Positions 32,488 to 40,379 of a stretch of 64,000 nucleotides of DNA are shown piece after piece. Position 1 is the first letter of the stretch; each line of letters starts with the position of its first letter. Origin of the DNA: Nocardia niwae NBRC 108934 = DSM 45340 (GTDB lineage Bacteria; Actinomycetota; Actinomycetes; Mycobacteriales; Mycobacteriaceae); NCBI RefSeq assembly GCF_001613465.1, contig NZ_BDCK01000015.1, positions 558,001 to 622,000 of the forward strand, in the 5' to 3' direction. The position numbers and the translations under genes are program-made. The notes beneath the pieces are model-generated. The model had not been told where the DNA came from. It saw nothing but the letters and a program-made list of their open reading frames with translations, and did no database searches.

Positions 32488-32922
32488 TCATAACGATTTA
32501 TCCGCGCGACTTGACCGGTTCGTGACCAGCGTGAGCGCGCCGGCGACCTTCGCCTGGAAGTGCGGGCACTCGCGGAAGTCCCCGGCCGTGCAGTCGAGAG
32601 CATGCGAGATGGTCTCCAGCGCCGCGCTCGCCCGAGCGATCTTATGCACGAGCTTCTCTCGGTGCGCACGCAGCAGATCCCGGCGCGCGGCGCGGTCGGA
32701 CGCCGCGGCGAACAGCGCGACGAGTTCGTCCAGCGCCAGACCCGCCTGCTTGCCGAGCAAAATCATCGCCACGGTCTCCGCGTCGTCGTCGTCATACCGG
32801 CGCCGGCCCGCGCCGTCGCGCCGCGGCGCGAGCAATCCGACGTCCTCCCAATGCCGCAGCACATGGGTGGCCAGGCCGAAACGCGCCGCGAGTTCCCCGA
32901 TCGAGATGTCGCCGCCCGCCAT
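32488..32922 (-). CDS. MerR-family transcriptional regulator
   Basis: 144 residues. An N-terminal winged helix (ISIGELAARFGLATHVLRHWEDVGLLAPRRDGAGRRRYDDDD), then a dimerisation coiled coil (about 75-115). The C-terminus has a Cys-x7-Cys-Pro-His element (CTAGDFRECPHF), which could bind a metal or sense thiols. It follows a methyltransferase gene by 9 nt on the same strand, so the two are likely an operon and the methyltransferase may help define the effector. Confidence 0.85.
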   Translation of the reverse strand: MAGGDISIGELAARFGLATHVLRHWEDVGLLAPRRDGAGRRRYDDDDAETVAMILLGKQAGLALDELVALFAAASDRAARRDLLRAHREKLVHKIARASAALETISHALDCTAGDFRECPHFQAKVAGALTLVTNRSSRADKSL

Positions 32923-32931
32923 ACCCGCACT

Positions 32932-33486
32932 CTAGGTGGCGCGAGCGGTGAGCCGCGCGTACAGCCCGATCGGGTGACGTCGTGGACGCACCGTCTCCCG
33001 CCGGACCGTCGCGGCGTCGAAGCAGCGTCGTAACGCGCTGAGCGCGGCCGTGGAGCGCACGAATCGGAAGTCGTAGATCGCCACGGCGCCGCCGGGCCGC
33101 AGCACCCGCGCCAGGTCCGCGACCGCGTGGCCGACCTCCGGCCACTCGTGCATGCTCAAACTCGAGACGACCAGGTCGAAGCTGTCGTCGGGATACGGCA
33201 GCGCGGCCACGTCGCCGACCGACAACTCGGCCGCACCGCCGGAAAGCGTCGCCTCGGCGAGGTCGATCATGTGCGGGGACAGGTCCACGCCGTGTAGCCG
33301 CAGATCCGGCCGCCGAGAAGCCAACTGCGCCAGCATTTTTCCCGGGCCTGTCCCCACGTCCAGCACCCACGCGCCGGGTTGCGCTGCCGCGTCGATGTCG
33401 GCGGCGATCCGGCGGTAGAGACCCCCGAGCAGGCGAGATGCCCGCTGGTCGTATTCCCGGCTCTGCTTTTCCCCGAATGTTGTCAT
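32932..33486 (-). CDS. SAM-dependent methyltransferase
   Basis: 184 residues, class I Rossmann fold: motif I VLDVGTGPGKMLAQLA, motif II HGVDLSPHMIDLAE, then VGDVAALPYPDDSFDLVVSSLSMHEW and RVLRPGGAVAIYDF. The UbiE/Methyltransf_11 type acts on small molecules; the substrate is unknown. GAGGAG lies about 10 nt before the ATG at 33486. Co-transcribed with the downstream MerR gene. The NAD-binding protein gene 83 bp upstream is on the same strand. Confidence 0.85.
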   Translation of the reverse strand: MTTFGEKQSREYDQRASRLLGGLYRRIAADIDAAAQPGAWVLDVGTGPGKMLAQLASRRPDLRLHGVDLSPHMIDLAEATLSGGAAELSVGDVAALPYPDDSFDLVVSSLSMHEWPEVGHAVADLARVLRPGGAVAIYDFRFVRSTAALSALRRCFDAATVRRETVRPRRHPIGLYARLTARAT

Positions 33487-33568
33487 GGTCTACCTCTCCT
33501 CGTGGTGCGCTCAGCTTGCGAGTTGAGGTCGACCTGAAGTCAAGCGAACTCGGATGCGGGTCCGGACG

Positions 33569-34327
33569 CTACGGCAGTGCCGGATACTTCTGCGTGAGCC
33601 ATTGCTGGAAGGTCGGACCGGCGAGGATGGCCCCCGGCCCGGGCAGGAGGGCGCCATCGGCCTGCAGTGCGTGATTCGGGTCGTCCCGGTCGACGATCTC
33701 CTCCACCCGACCCAGTTCGCCCCGCCGAGCGGCCACCTCGGCCGTGGCTGCGGCGAGATAGAGCTCTTCCGGTCCGGCGATTTCGACCGATTCGGGGGCG
33801 TTCTCGGCGACGGCCAGATGCGCCAATTGCTCCGCGACCGTGCGTGCGGCCACGAGCTGGGTCCGATACTTCGGGACGTAGGCGGTGTCGCCGCGCGTGG
33901 TCCAGTCGAGCATCATCTCGGTGAATTCGTGGAATTGGGCCGCGCGCAGTATCCGCACCGGCACCGGGCCCTCCCGGTAGGCGTGCTCCTGAGCGAGTTT
34001 CCCGGCGTAGTGCCCCGCGGTGAACCGATCGATCCCGATGATCGAGACCAGGGCGATCCGTTGTACACCGGCTGCGGCCGAGGCGCGCTGGATATTCCGG
34101 GCGACGATGCGGAAGAAGGCGGTCACCCCCTCGGTTTCGGTGGTTGCCGCGTTGATCGCGTCCACCACCACGTCCACCCCGGCCAAGGCGTCCGCCAAAC
34201 CGGCTCCGGTGTGGACGTCGACCCCCGCCGATCGGCTGATAACCACGACTTCGTGGCCGTGGCTCCGCAGCACGTCGGTCACCTCTCGGCCGATCCGCCC
34301 GCTCGCGCCGACAACCGCTACTCGCAT
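33569..34327 (-). CDS. NAD(P)-binding atypical SDR (NmrA/YwnB-like)
   Basis: 252 residues. It begins MRVAVVGASGRIGREVTDVL (nucleotide-binding GxxGxxG), then VVVDAINAATTETEG and RIALVSIIGIDRF, without the classical Tyr-x3-Lys pair, as in NmrA-type sugar-epimerase-like proteins that act as redox sensors or reductases. AAGGAG precedes the ATG at 34327; the longer open frame to 34390 has no RBS. It is the most upstream of the three minus-strand genes of this group. Confidence 0.82.
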   Translation of the reverse strand: MRVAVVGASGRIGREVTDVLRSHGHEVVVISRSAGVDVHTGAGLADALAGVDVVVDAINAATTETEGVTAFFRIVARNIQRASAAAGVQRIALVSIIGIDRFTAGHYAGKLAQEHAYREGPVPVRILRAAQFHEFTEMMLDWTTRGDTAYVPKYRTQLVAARTVAEQLAHLAVAENAPESVEIAGPEELYLAAATAEVAARRGELGRVEEIVDRDDPNHALQADGALLPGPGAILAGPTFQQWLTQKYPALP

Positions 34328-34583
34328 CGCACTCTCCTTCGACTCACTGTTCGGTGAGTGGACGAAGCGGCGGCGGAGAGTGTGACACAACGGAGGCGGT
34401 CATGACAGTGCCGCCGCAACGGTCGATCCACATGCGGCGGCGACTGCTGTGCTGTTCCTCCCAACGTCGGTTCGCGCGATACTCGGCGGAATGCCCCGCC
34501 CACCGCCGAGTATCGGGATCGGAAAACTTTCCGACTCGGAAGTGCGACCGGCCTCTACGCGGTGCGGCCGCACGGCAGGTGCA

Positions 34584-34754
34584 TCAGATGCACCAAACGG
34601 CGCTGCCGAGCGGAATGCAGAGTACGACCGAGCCCCACACTGGCGTCGCGACGTCCGACGGCGTCGTTTCGGCGGAGGCGGCGGGAGCCGCGATGACGCC
34701 CAAAGAGGCGACCATTGCGGTCGCGGCCAGCATCTTCGTGATTTTGGTGGACAT
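34584..34754 (-). CDS. Very small secreted protein with two cysteines
   Basis: 56 residues. It begins MSTKITKMLAATAMVASLG, has a Sec signal with an APAASA-type cleavage site at about residue 28, and yields a mature chain of about 28 residues ending VVLCIPLGSAVWCI with two cysteines ten residues apart. AAGGA lies seven bases before the ATG. The mature part is hydrophobic with a possible disulfide; role unknown. It lies alone in an otherwise non-coding stretch. Confidence 0.65.
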   Translation of the reverse strand: MSTKITKMLAATAMVASLGVIAAPAASAETTPSDVATPVWGSVVLCIPLGSAVWCI

Positions 34755-35267
34755 TGCGCATCCTTTGACTCGAGTAAAAACTTATCTCTGACTCACGGAT
34801 TTCATGCTTCACCTATAGGGCGGTGAACACCAGGCAAAGAAATGTCAAGCTCTACGCCGTTGCGTAACGGGGAGATCACCGAGGGTGCTTTTTTCGGGGT
34901 GGGTGCTTCAGTTTCGAGAGAGAAACAAACCGCAAGACTCTTTCGTCCCTACACCTTGCCCGAATTGTGCCCTTCGTCAAGCAATCGGAAATCCTCGGCC
35001 GCCGGGATTGAACTTTGACCGGCAACGGCGCTGCGTCGCCGTATACGACGCGACGCCGCCACTGGGACGCTACCGTCGAATCGACTGGCGCCACGAAGGC
35101 GCGGCGGTCGGTAACGGGGATCGTTATGCTGGTGAAGCGATCGCGCATCCGAGCGGCAAAGGTTGTCGACCGGCGCTTGACGGCTGCCCGGGATGTGCAG
35201 CATACACTTCCCACCGGCGGTGAGACTTGCCCGAATTCGGGCAGTGCCGCGACCCTAAACTGAGGCA
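34755..35267. other. Intergenic region with a repeated operator-like motif
   Basis: 513 bp without a supportable gene, clearly A/T richer than average at 34780-34950. It contains two copies of CTTGCCCGAATT (34955-34966 and 35226-35237), the second forming part of a 16-bp perfect palindrome before the next gene. Confidence 0.6.
35228..35243. promoter_or_regulatory. 16-bp perfect palindrome upstream of a membrane protein gene
   Basis: TGCCCGAATTCGGGCA, centred 32 bp before the ATG at 35268, in the position of an operator. A half copy with the same first 12 bases as its flank lies at 34955-34966. No regulator can be assigned. Confidence 0.45.
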
Positions 35268-36026
35268 ATGGTGCAGCCAACGCCGTGGCAGTCGGACGAA
35301 GCTCGAGACGGCCGATCCGCCCAGCAGAACACGGCGAAGAGCGGCGCCGTCCCGGCGAAGGCGATTCTGCTCGCGTTGCGCGGCCATTGGGGCTATGTAT
35401 GGGCCGCCGTCGGCAGCCTGGTGACATTGGTGTTGCTGTTCCAGCCATGGCTTACCGCGGCGGGCGCCGATGGGAAGGTCAGCACCAACGCGTTCGGCCG
35501 GATGGAGATCACCACGCGATTCCTCAACATCTGGTCGCGATCGGCCCCGCCCGGAGCGCGGGTCACCGGATTCTGGGCACTGCTCGCCAGTGCCGCGATC
35601 ATCGTCGTCGTCTTCTCGGTCGTGGTGAACCTGCGTCTTCGCATCGAGGCGCTCAATCGGCTGACCACGCTGGCCACGTTGGCGGTCGCGGTGTTCGTGG
35701 TGATCACCGTGCTCTACATCAACAGCAAGGGCCCCGAGCTGAAGGCGATGGTCGGACGCAGGTCGGATCTCGGCGGACAGATCGGGTCGTTGATGAACTG
35801 GGCGTTCGGCAACGGCAGACTCGTCGTGCCCGGCATCGGCCAGGTCGCGTACACCTCCGCGACGCTCACGCCTTGGTCGTTGCTGGCCGGCGTGACATCG
35901 CTGGGCTCGGCGGTCGCCGCCCTCACCCAGTGGATCCGCAACCGATCCAGCGGGCTCTTCCGCTTACCGGGGGGCGTCCGCATCGTGACGTCGAAGCGGC
36001 CCGCCGAACCGGAAGACGAGGACTGA
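35268..36026 (+). CDS. Four-TM membrane protein of unknown function
   Basis: 252 residues. A polar N-terminus of about 38 residues, TM1 (about 43-62), an external loop of about 40 residues (ADGKVSTNAFGRMEITTRFLNIWSRS), TM2 (about 100-121), TM3 (about 130-150), a second loop, TM4 (about 200-218) and a charged tail ending EPEDED. The composition and FQPWLTAAGADGKVSTNAFG motif resemble a mycobacterial/nocardial membrane family with no known function. A 16-bp palindrome lies just upstream. Confidence 0.75.
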   Translation: MVQPTPWQSDEARDGRSAQQNTAKSGAVPAKAILLALRGHWGYVWAAVGSLVTLVLLFQPWLTAAGADGKVSTNAFGRMEITTRFLNIWSRSAPPGARVTGFWALLASAAIIVVVFSVVVNLRLRIEALNRLTTLATLAVAVFVVITVLYINSKGPELKAMVGRRSDLGGQIGSLMNWAFGNGRLVVPGIGQVAYTSATLTPWSLLAGVTSLGSAVAALTQWIRNRSSGLFRLPGGVRIVTSKRPAEPEDED

Positions 36027-36331
36027 CCGTCTCCGGTCGGCGATGCTCCGAGGGCCCGGAGTGGACCCGCCGGAATCACTGTGTGAGTACGCAGTCCAAG
36101 GCGGCGAGCAGTACACGCTCGGTGATGTCGAACTCGATTGGTCGCTGCCTCGCGGTTACGGCATTCGCGCGCTGCACCGCACCGAAGCCGTCACCGACGA
36201 TTTGCTCGTGTGCGTCCCGCTGCCGGGGCGTGGCCGGACGGCTGGCGCCGTCCGGCGTGCGGCCGAGCCGTCTCGCGAACCTCTTGCGCAGGACAGGGCT
36301 GATCGGGTACCCCGGATACAGGAGGTACTCG
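36027..36331. other. Intergenic region, uncertain coding status
   Basis: 305 bp. Open frames exist on both strands; a minus-strand frame through EYLLYPGYP...TERVLLAALDCVLTQ has reasonable G/C third positions, but no start with an RBS was found and it would overlap the hydrolase gene. I make no gene call. Confidence 0.4.
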
Positions 36332-37000
36332 ATGCCGTCCGCACACCGGTCCCCGCCGCGGGCAGAAGAGGTCATGGTGCCGTCGGAATACGCCCGGCTG
36401 GCCGGGGTGCTGGCTGTGCCACCGGACCGCACCGCGCTGATCGCCTTCGCGCATGGCAGCGGTAGCGGCAGGCGCAGCCCGCGAAACCGGTTCGTGGCCG
36501 AGGTCCTCAACCGGGCGGGGTTCGCGACGATGCTCGTCGACCTGCTGACCGCCGAGGAGGAAGGCGACCGCGCTCGCGTGTTCGACATTCCCCTGCTCGC
36601 TCATCGCCTCGTCGAGGTGACCCATTGGCTGCGGACGCGGCCGGAACTCGACGGCCTGCCGACCGGATACTTCGGGGCGAGCACCGGCGCGGGCGCCGCG
36701 CTGTGGGCGGCGACCGAACCCGCCACCGAGATCGCGGCGGTTGTCTCCCGGGGTGGGCGGCCGGATCTGGCGGGTCCGCGATTGGGCTCGGTGCGGGCGC
36801 CGACGCTGCTCATCGTGGGTGGCAACGACCGGCGAGTGCTGGAGGTCAACCGGGAGGCCCAGCTACGGATGCCGTGCCCGAGCGAGCTGGACATCGTTCC
36901 GGGGGCGACACATCTGTTCGAGGAACCCGGTGCGCTCGAACAAGTCGCCGACCTGGCGGTCCAATGGTTCCACCGCCATCTCACCGTCGTGCTGCACTGA
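36332..37000 (+). CDS. Dienelactone-hydrolase-like alpha/beta hydrolase
   Basis: 222 residues. HGSGSGRRSPRNRFVAEVLNRAGFATMLVDLL, the nucleophile-elbow region GYFGASTGAGAALWAA with Ser in G-x-S-x-G, the acid region LLIVGGNDRRV and the His in GATHLFEEPG give a full Ser-Asp-His triad. The substrate is unknown; stand-alone members in actinobacteria are usually annotated as dienelactone hydrolase family. AGGAGG precedes the ATG at 36332. Its 3' end overlaps the convergent CapA-like gene by 20 bp. Confidence 0.83.
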   Translation: MPSAHRSPPRAEEVMVPSEYARLAGVLAVPPDRTALIAFAHGSGSGRRSPRNRFVAEVLNRAGFATMLVDLLTAEEEGDRARVFDIPLLAHRLVEVTHWLRTRPELDGLPTGYFGASTGAGAALWAATEPATEIAAVVSRGGRPDLAGPRLGSVRAPTLLIVGGNDRRVLEVNREAQLRMPCPSELDIVPGATHLFEEPGALEQVADLAVQWFHRHLTVVLH

Positions 37001-38084
37001 ACACCACCGGCAGATCGCCGGCCCGAGGCGAGACCAGGGTGCCGAAGCCGCGGCTGATGTCTTGGATCTTCTCGCACAGCCAGCGGGATTCGCTGCGCGG
37101 CGCCCATTCCAGCCGCATATGCCGCACGCGCAGCGGAATCAGCCGGACCTCCGCCGAGCCGGGATCGAGCGAGACCAGATACAGCGGATGCAGGTCGGTG
37201 TGGTATCGCTCGTGGCCGCGGATGCCTTCGTAGTCGTCGATGACGTCGCCGCATCCGTACAGGATCGGCTTGCCGCGGTAGATCTCGATCGGACGCGGAT
37301 GATGCGCGGAGTGCCCGTGCACCACGTCGACGCCTGCGTCGATCAATCGGTGGGCGAAGCGCGTCTCGGTTCGCGCGACTTCGTAGCCCCAGTTCGGGCC
37401 CCAGTGCACGGAAACGATGCCGATATCGTTGTCGCGTTTGTGCGCGGCCACCTCCGCCGCGACGTCCTCGGCCGCGGCTGCGTCGGGGGAGTAACCCACT
37501 CGCCATAGCCCCGGCCGGTTGCGCCGGGCCGACCAGGATTCCGGTACTCCGCTCGAGCCCGCGGCGACCGAGACGATCACCACGCGGCGCCCGTCGGCGA
37601 GTTTCACCGTGGCGGGGGCACGGGCGCCCGCCAGATCGGCCCCTGCGCCGGCGCGGTCGATGTGCGCGGCGTCGAGCGCCGCCAGCGTGTCCGCCATTCC
37701 GGCGATTCCGAAATCGAGGACGTGATTGTTGGCCAGCGCGCAGACGACCGGTGCTATCGCGGTCAAGGCGGGCAGATTGTCCGGATGCATCCGGTAATGG
37801 ATGCCTTTCGCGGGAGCGAACACGCCACCGGCGGTGATCGAAGTCTCCAGATTGAGCAAGCGCACCTCGGGAGCGATCTGGGCCAGAATCGGCAGGACAT
37901 CACCCCACAGGTGCCGGTAACCGACCGGATGGGTGAATTCGCCGTAGGCGCGTTCGGCCAACTCGACGTAGGTGCGCGCGTCGTTGACGTACCGTTCGCG
38001 CAGCCTCGGATCGCCGGGATGCGGCAGAATCTGGTCCACACCCCGCCCCAGCATGACGTCGCCGCCCAGCAGCACCGTCGCCAT
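36981..38084 (-). CDS. CapA-family metallophosphatase-like protein
   Basis: 367 residues. LLGGDVMLGRGVD, LLNLETSIT, ALANNHVLDFG, VSVHWGPNWGYE and HGHSAHHPRP form the CapA (poly-gamma-glutamate synthesis) domain, a calcineurin-like dinuclear metal site. There is no signal peptide or TM helix here, and no capB/capC genes, so it is more likely a stand-alone phosphoesterase than part of a capsule system. The ATG at 38084 is the best start. Convergent with the hydrolase gene. Confidence 0.83.
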   Translation of the reverse strand: MATVLLGGDVMLGRGVDQILPHPGDPRLRERYVNDARTYVELAERAYGEFTHPVGYRHLWGDVLPILAQIAPEVRLLNLETSITAGGVFAPAKGIHYRMHPDNLPALTAIAPVVCALANNHVLDFGIAGMADTLAALDAAHIDRAGAGADLAGARAPATVKLADGRRVVIVSVAAGSSGVPESWSARRNRPGLWRVGYSPDAAAAEDVAAEVAAHKRDNDIGIVSVHWGPNWGYEVARTETRFAHRLIDAGVDVVHGHSAHHPRPIEIYRGKPILYGCGDVIDDYEGIRGHERYHTDLHPLYLVSLDPGSAEVRLIPLRVRHMRLEWAPRSESRWLCEKIQDISRGFGTLVSPRAGDLPVVFSAARR

Positions 38085-38196
38085 ACCACCATTGTCGACC
38101 ATCGCGGCGCCGATGTGAACGCGCTGTTCGTCGAATTCTACGGAGTGTCGGCGCTGGGCCGGTGGGTCCGCGACGTCCCGTGTGAGCGCGTCCGCC

Positions 38197-38727
38197 TCAT
38201 CTGCTGGACATCGAAAGCAGCTGTTGCGGGTCGTCGGCGTAGACGGTGGCGATGATGTTCGCCCGGGCGGCCAGATCTTTGGCGAGGTCGCGGATCTCGT
38301 CCGACGCGGCCGGGTCGGCGTCGATCCCGGCCAGCAGATCGCGGGTGTGGATGGCTGTTGTCTGCGCACAGCGCCGCAGGCGGGCTTTCGCCACCGTATC
38401 GAGCGCGGCGGGACTGAGGTAGCGCTGAATGTGCTCGCCGCGATCGGTGATCCGGTTGACGATCGATTCGGTCGCCGCGTCGGTGAGCCATCGTTCGGCG
38501 TCGGCCGTGATCTCGAAGACGAGATCGTGGTCTCGGATGTCGGTGGGATTCGCGGACGTGGTCAGCAGGGCCATGCTGGCTCGACCGATCGCCAGGAAGC
38601 CGCTCATCGCGTGGGCGAGTAGGACATTCGGGTTTGCTGTGGGCAACTGGTGTAGCCGTTGCCCGACGACGGTGACCCAGCAGGCGAGGTGTTCGGCTCC
38701 GGTATCGATCGACGTCACTGTCGGCAT
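38197..38727 (-). CDS. Helical protein of unknown function
   Basis: 176 residues, predicted mainly alpha-helical: HLACWVTVVGQRLHQLPTANPNVLLAHAMSGFLAIGRASMALL, then DHDLVFEITADAERWLTDAATESIVNRIT and LRRCAQTTAIHTRDLLAGIDADPAASDEIRDLAKDLAARANI. No signal peptide or catalytic motif. I do not recognise it. G/C-rich third positions and a normal length support a real gene. Confidence 0.65.
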   Translation of the reverse strand: MPTVTSIDTGAEHLACWVTVVGQRLHQLPTANPNVLLAHAMSGFLAIGRASMALLTTSANPTDIRDHDLVFEITADAERWLTDAATESIVNRITDRGEHIQRYLSPAALDTVAKARLRRCAQTTAIHTRDLLAGIDADPAASDEIRDLAKDLAARANIIATVYADDPQQLLSMSSR

Positions 38728-39048
38728 AGCGCGACCATACGCCGTTATCCGGGTGAGACATACGAAGAAACGCTGGAAGTTCGCCAGAAGTCGTCGTGCG
38801 GTCGGTCCTCCGCGGCGGTGATCCGACTGGGCACCACCTCCGGGACAGCGGAGCGAGCGTCTGGATCGTCCTGTTCGTTCGGTACTCGGGCAGCGGTCCA
38901 GCGGGTTCCCCGGTGTGGCAGCTCGTGACGGGTGTCGCGTACCGGCCGCGATATCGCGTCAGGGCTGCCGCAGAGACAGCGTTAACTGCGATGGTGCCCG
39001 CATCCTCCTGCTGAAATGGCTGCCGTGGCGCCGAAAACACGGTCGGTC

Positions 39049-39117
39049 CTACCCCGGAAGGTAGGTGGCGATGCGGTAGATCTTGTCGGCTATATCGACG
39101 TCGGCCCGGATCGGCAC
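39049..39117 (-). pseudogene. Possible 5' remnant of a metallo-beta-lactamase-fold gene
   Basis: GTG at 39117 with GGAGGAG upstream opens a frame reading IRADVDIADKIYRIATYLPG and then stops. That resembles the start of MBL-fold hydrolases (IAD-x-IYRISTYLP), but no continuation is found in other frames. It is either a decayed gene or a real 22-residue peptide. Confidence 0.3.
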
Positions 39118-39325
39118 TCGCGGCTCCTCCGCGGACCCGGTGGGCCCCCGGCACGGCGGCCGGGAGGTCGCGTTGTGCGCCCCTCGTCCCTCGGAGGGTG
39201 GGGACTGGGGCGATGGGGAAGCCAGCTGCTAGCTGCTGACCCGAGGTGTGGCCGGAGAGTCGCGCCCCGACCGAAGGTTGGGCGTTTCACTCCGCTGACA
39301 GCGCATTTCCCGCTACTCGAGACTC

Positions 39326-39347
39326 ATCCTATGTTTTTAAACAGGAT
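39326..39347. promoter_or_regulatory. A/T-rich hairpin upstream of the MHYT gene
   Basis: ATCCT (39326-39330), GTTT (39333-39336), a 2-nt loop, AAAC (39339-39342), AGGAT (39343-39347), a stem with a 2-nt bulge. Such A/T richness is exceptional in this DNA; the promoter or a regulator site of the MHYT gene is likely here. Confidence 0.4.
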
Positions 39348-39442
39348 AGTAGTACTCTAAATTATCTACCTGCAGTTTCACTATGTGAGATTCGGTCGCC
39401 GTCCGATCGACACGCCGAATCTATCCAGCGAGGGAGTGTCGC

Positions 39443-40219
39443 GTGCTGGAAATCGATCATTTCAGCCACGGGTGGCTCACACCCATCGTCGCCTACATCA
39501 TGTCGTTCACCGGTTCATTGCTAGGACTGCGGTGCATGGCCAGATCTCATACCGGCTCCGCGCGCGACGGGTGGTTGCTGGCCGCGGCTGTCGCGATCGG
39601 TGGCACCGGTATCTGGGTCATGCACTTCATCGCGATGCTCGGTTTCGCCATCGAAGGCGCATCGATCCGCTACGACGTTCCGGTCACCCTGATCAGCGCG
39701 CTGATCGCGATCGCGGTGGTGTGGATCGGGTTGCGGATCGCCCACCAGCGGGCACTGGGGCCGGTAGGGCTGTTCGCCGGGGGCGGTGTCACCGGTCTGG
39801 GCGTCGGCGCCATGCACTACGCGGGCATGTACGCCATGAAATCCGATGCGTCGATCAGCTACGACGGACGAATCGTCGCGTTGTCCATGGTGATCGCCGT
39901 GGTGGCGGCGACCGCCGCGTTGTGGTTCACGCTGCATGTCCGCGGCACGCTCGTCACCGTCGGCGCGGCAATGGTCATGGGTGTCGCGGTCTCGGGCATG
40001 CACTACACGGGCATGTTCGCGATGCGTGTGCACGAAGCCCAGCACATGCACGCGCCCTCCGGCGCAGGCGCGACGCAGTTGCTGACCCCGCTGATCGTGA
40101 GCATCAGCCTGGTGACCGTCATGCTCTTGCTCCATCTCGGCGTCACGGAGGTCGAGGACGAGAACACCTACGTTCCGCAGGGCCGCCATGCCGCCAGCTA
40201 TTGGCCCACTCGTGACTGA
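39443..40219 (+). CDS. MHYT-domain integral membrane sensor
   Basis: 258 residues, seven predicted TM helices with three MHYT motifs: VMHFIAML, AMHYAGMYAM and GMHYTGMFAM. The Met/His/Tyr residues near the outer membrane face are thought to bind copper and sense a diatomic gas or redox state. In many bacteria MHYT is fused to GGDEF/EAL or kinase domains, but here it ends after the last helix with a 30-residue tail (VEDENTYVPQGRHAASYWPTRD), so the output partner is unknown. GTG start with GAGGGAG upstream. Confidence 0.9.
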   Translation: MLEIDHFSHGWLTPIVAYIMSFTGSLLGLRCMARSHTGSARDGWLLAAAVAIGGTGIWVMHFIAMLGFAIEGASIRYDVPVTLISALIAIAVVWIGLRIAHQRALGPVGLFAGGGVTGLGVGAMHYAGMYAMKSDASISYDGRIVALSMVIAVVAATAALWFTLHVRGTLVTVGAAMVMGVAVSGMHYTGMFAMRVHEAQHMHAPSGAGATQLLTPLIVSISLVTVMLLLHLGVTEVEDENTYVPQGRHAASYWPTRD

Positions 40220-40295
40220 AGCGGCCACGCGGCGTCCGGCTGTCGATGGGATCAGGCCCGTATCCGGATGACCTGCTGCTCCTGGGGGCGGCGAC

Positions 40296-40319
40296 GTTTT
40301 CGCCGCCGGATGCCGGGTA
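40296..40319 (+). promoter_or_regulatory. SigF-type promoter for the F420-type oxidoreductase
   Basis: Exact GTTT (40296-40299), 15-nt spacer, GGGTA (40315-40319), 61 nt before the ATG at 40380. It is the most distant exact site from the sigF locus in this window. Confidence 0.7.
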
Positions 40320-40379
40320 CGCGCGCCAAGAGCCGGTTCGCGAGGTGACCGGCCGCTCCAGCCGAACCAGGAGGTGGCG

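Larger units (their letters stand above)
38728..39442. other. Long intergenic region with a truncated ORF and an A/T-rich patch
   Basis: 715 bp between the helical protein and the MHYT gene. It holds a 22-codon ORF with a strong RBS (39049-39117, minus) and an A/T-rich segment (39325-39385) with a small hairpin. The other open frames here show no coding character. Confidence 0.55.

Noticed and set aside
36076..36588. Minus-strand ORF overlapping the alpha/beta hydrolase
   Set aside because: Part of it has plausible codon use, but it has no RBS-supported start and overlaps a gene with a full catalytic triad.
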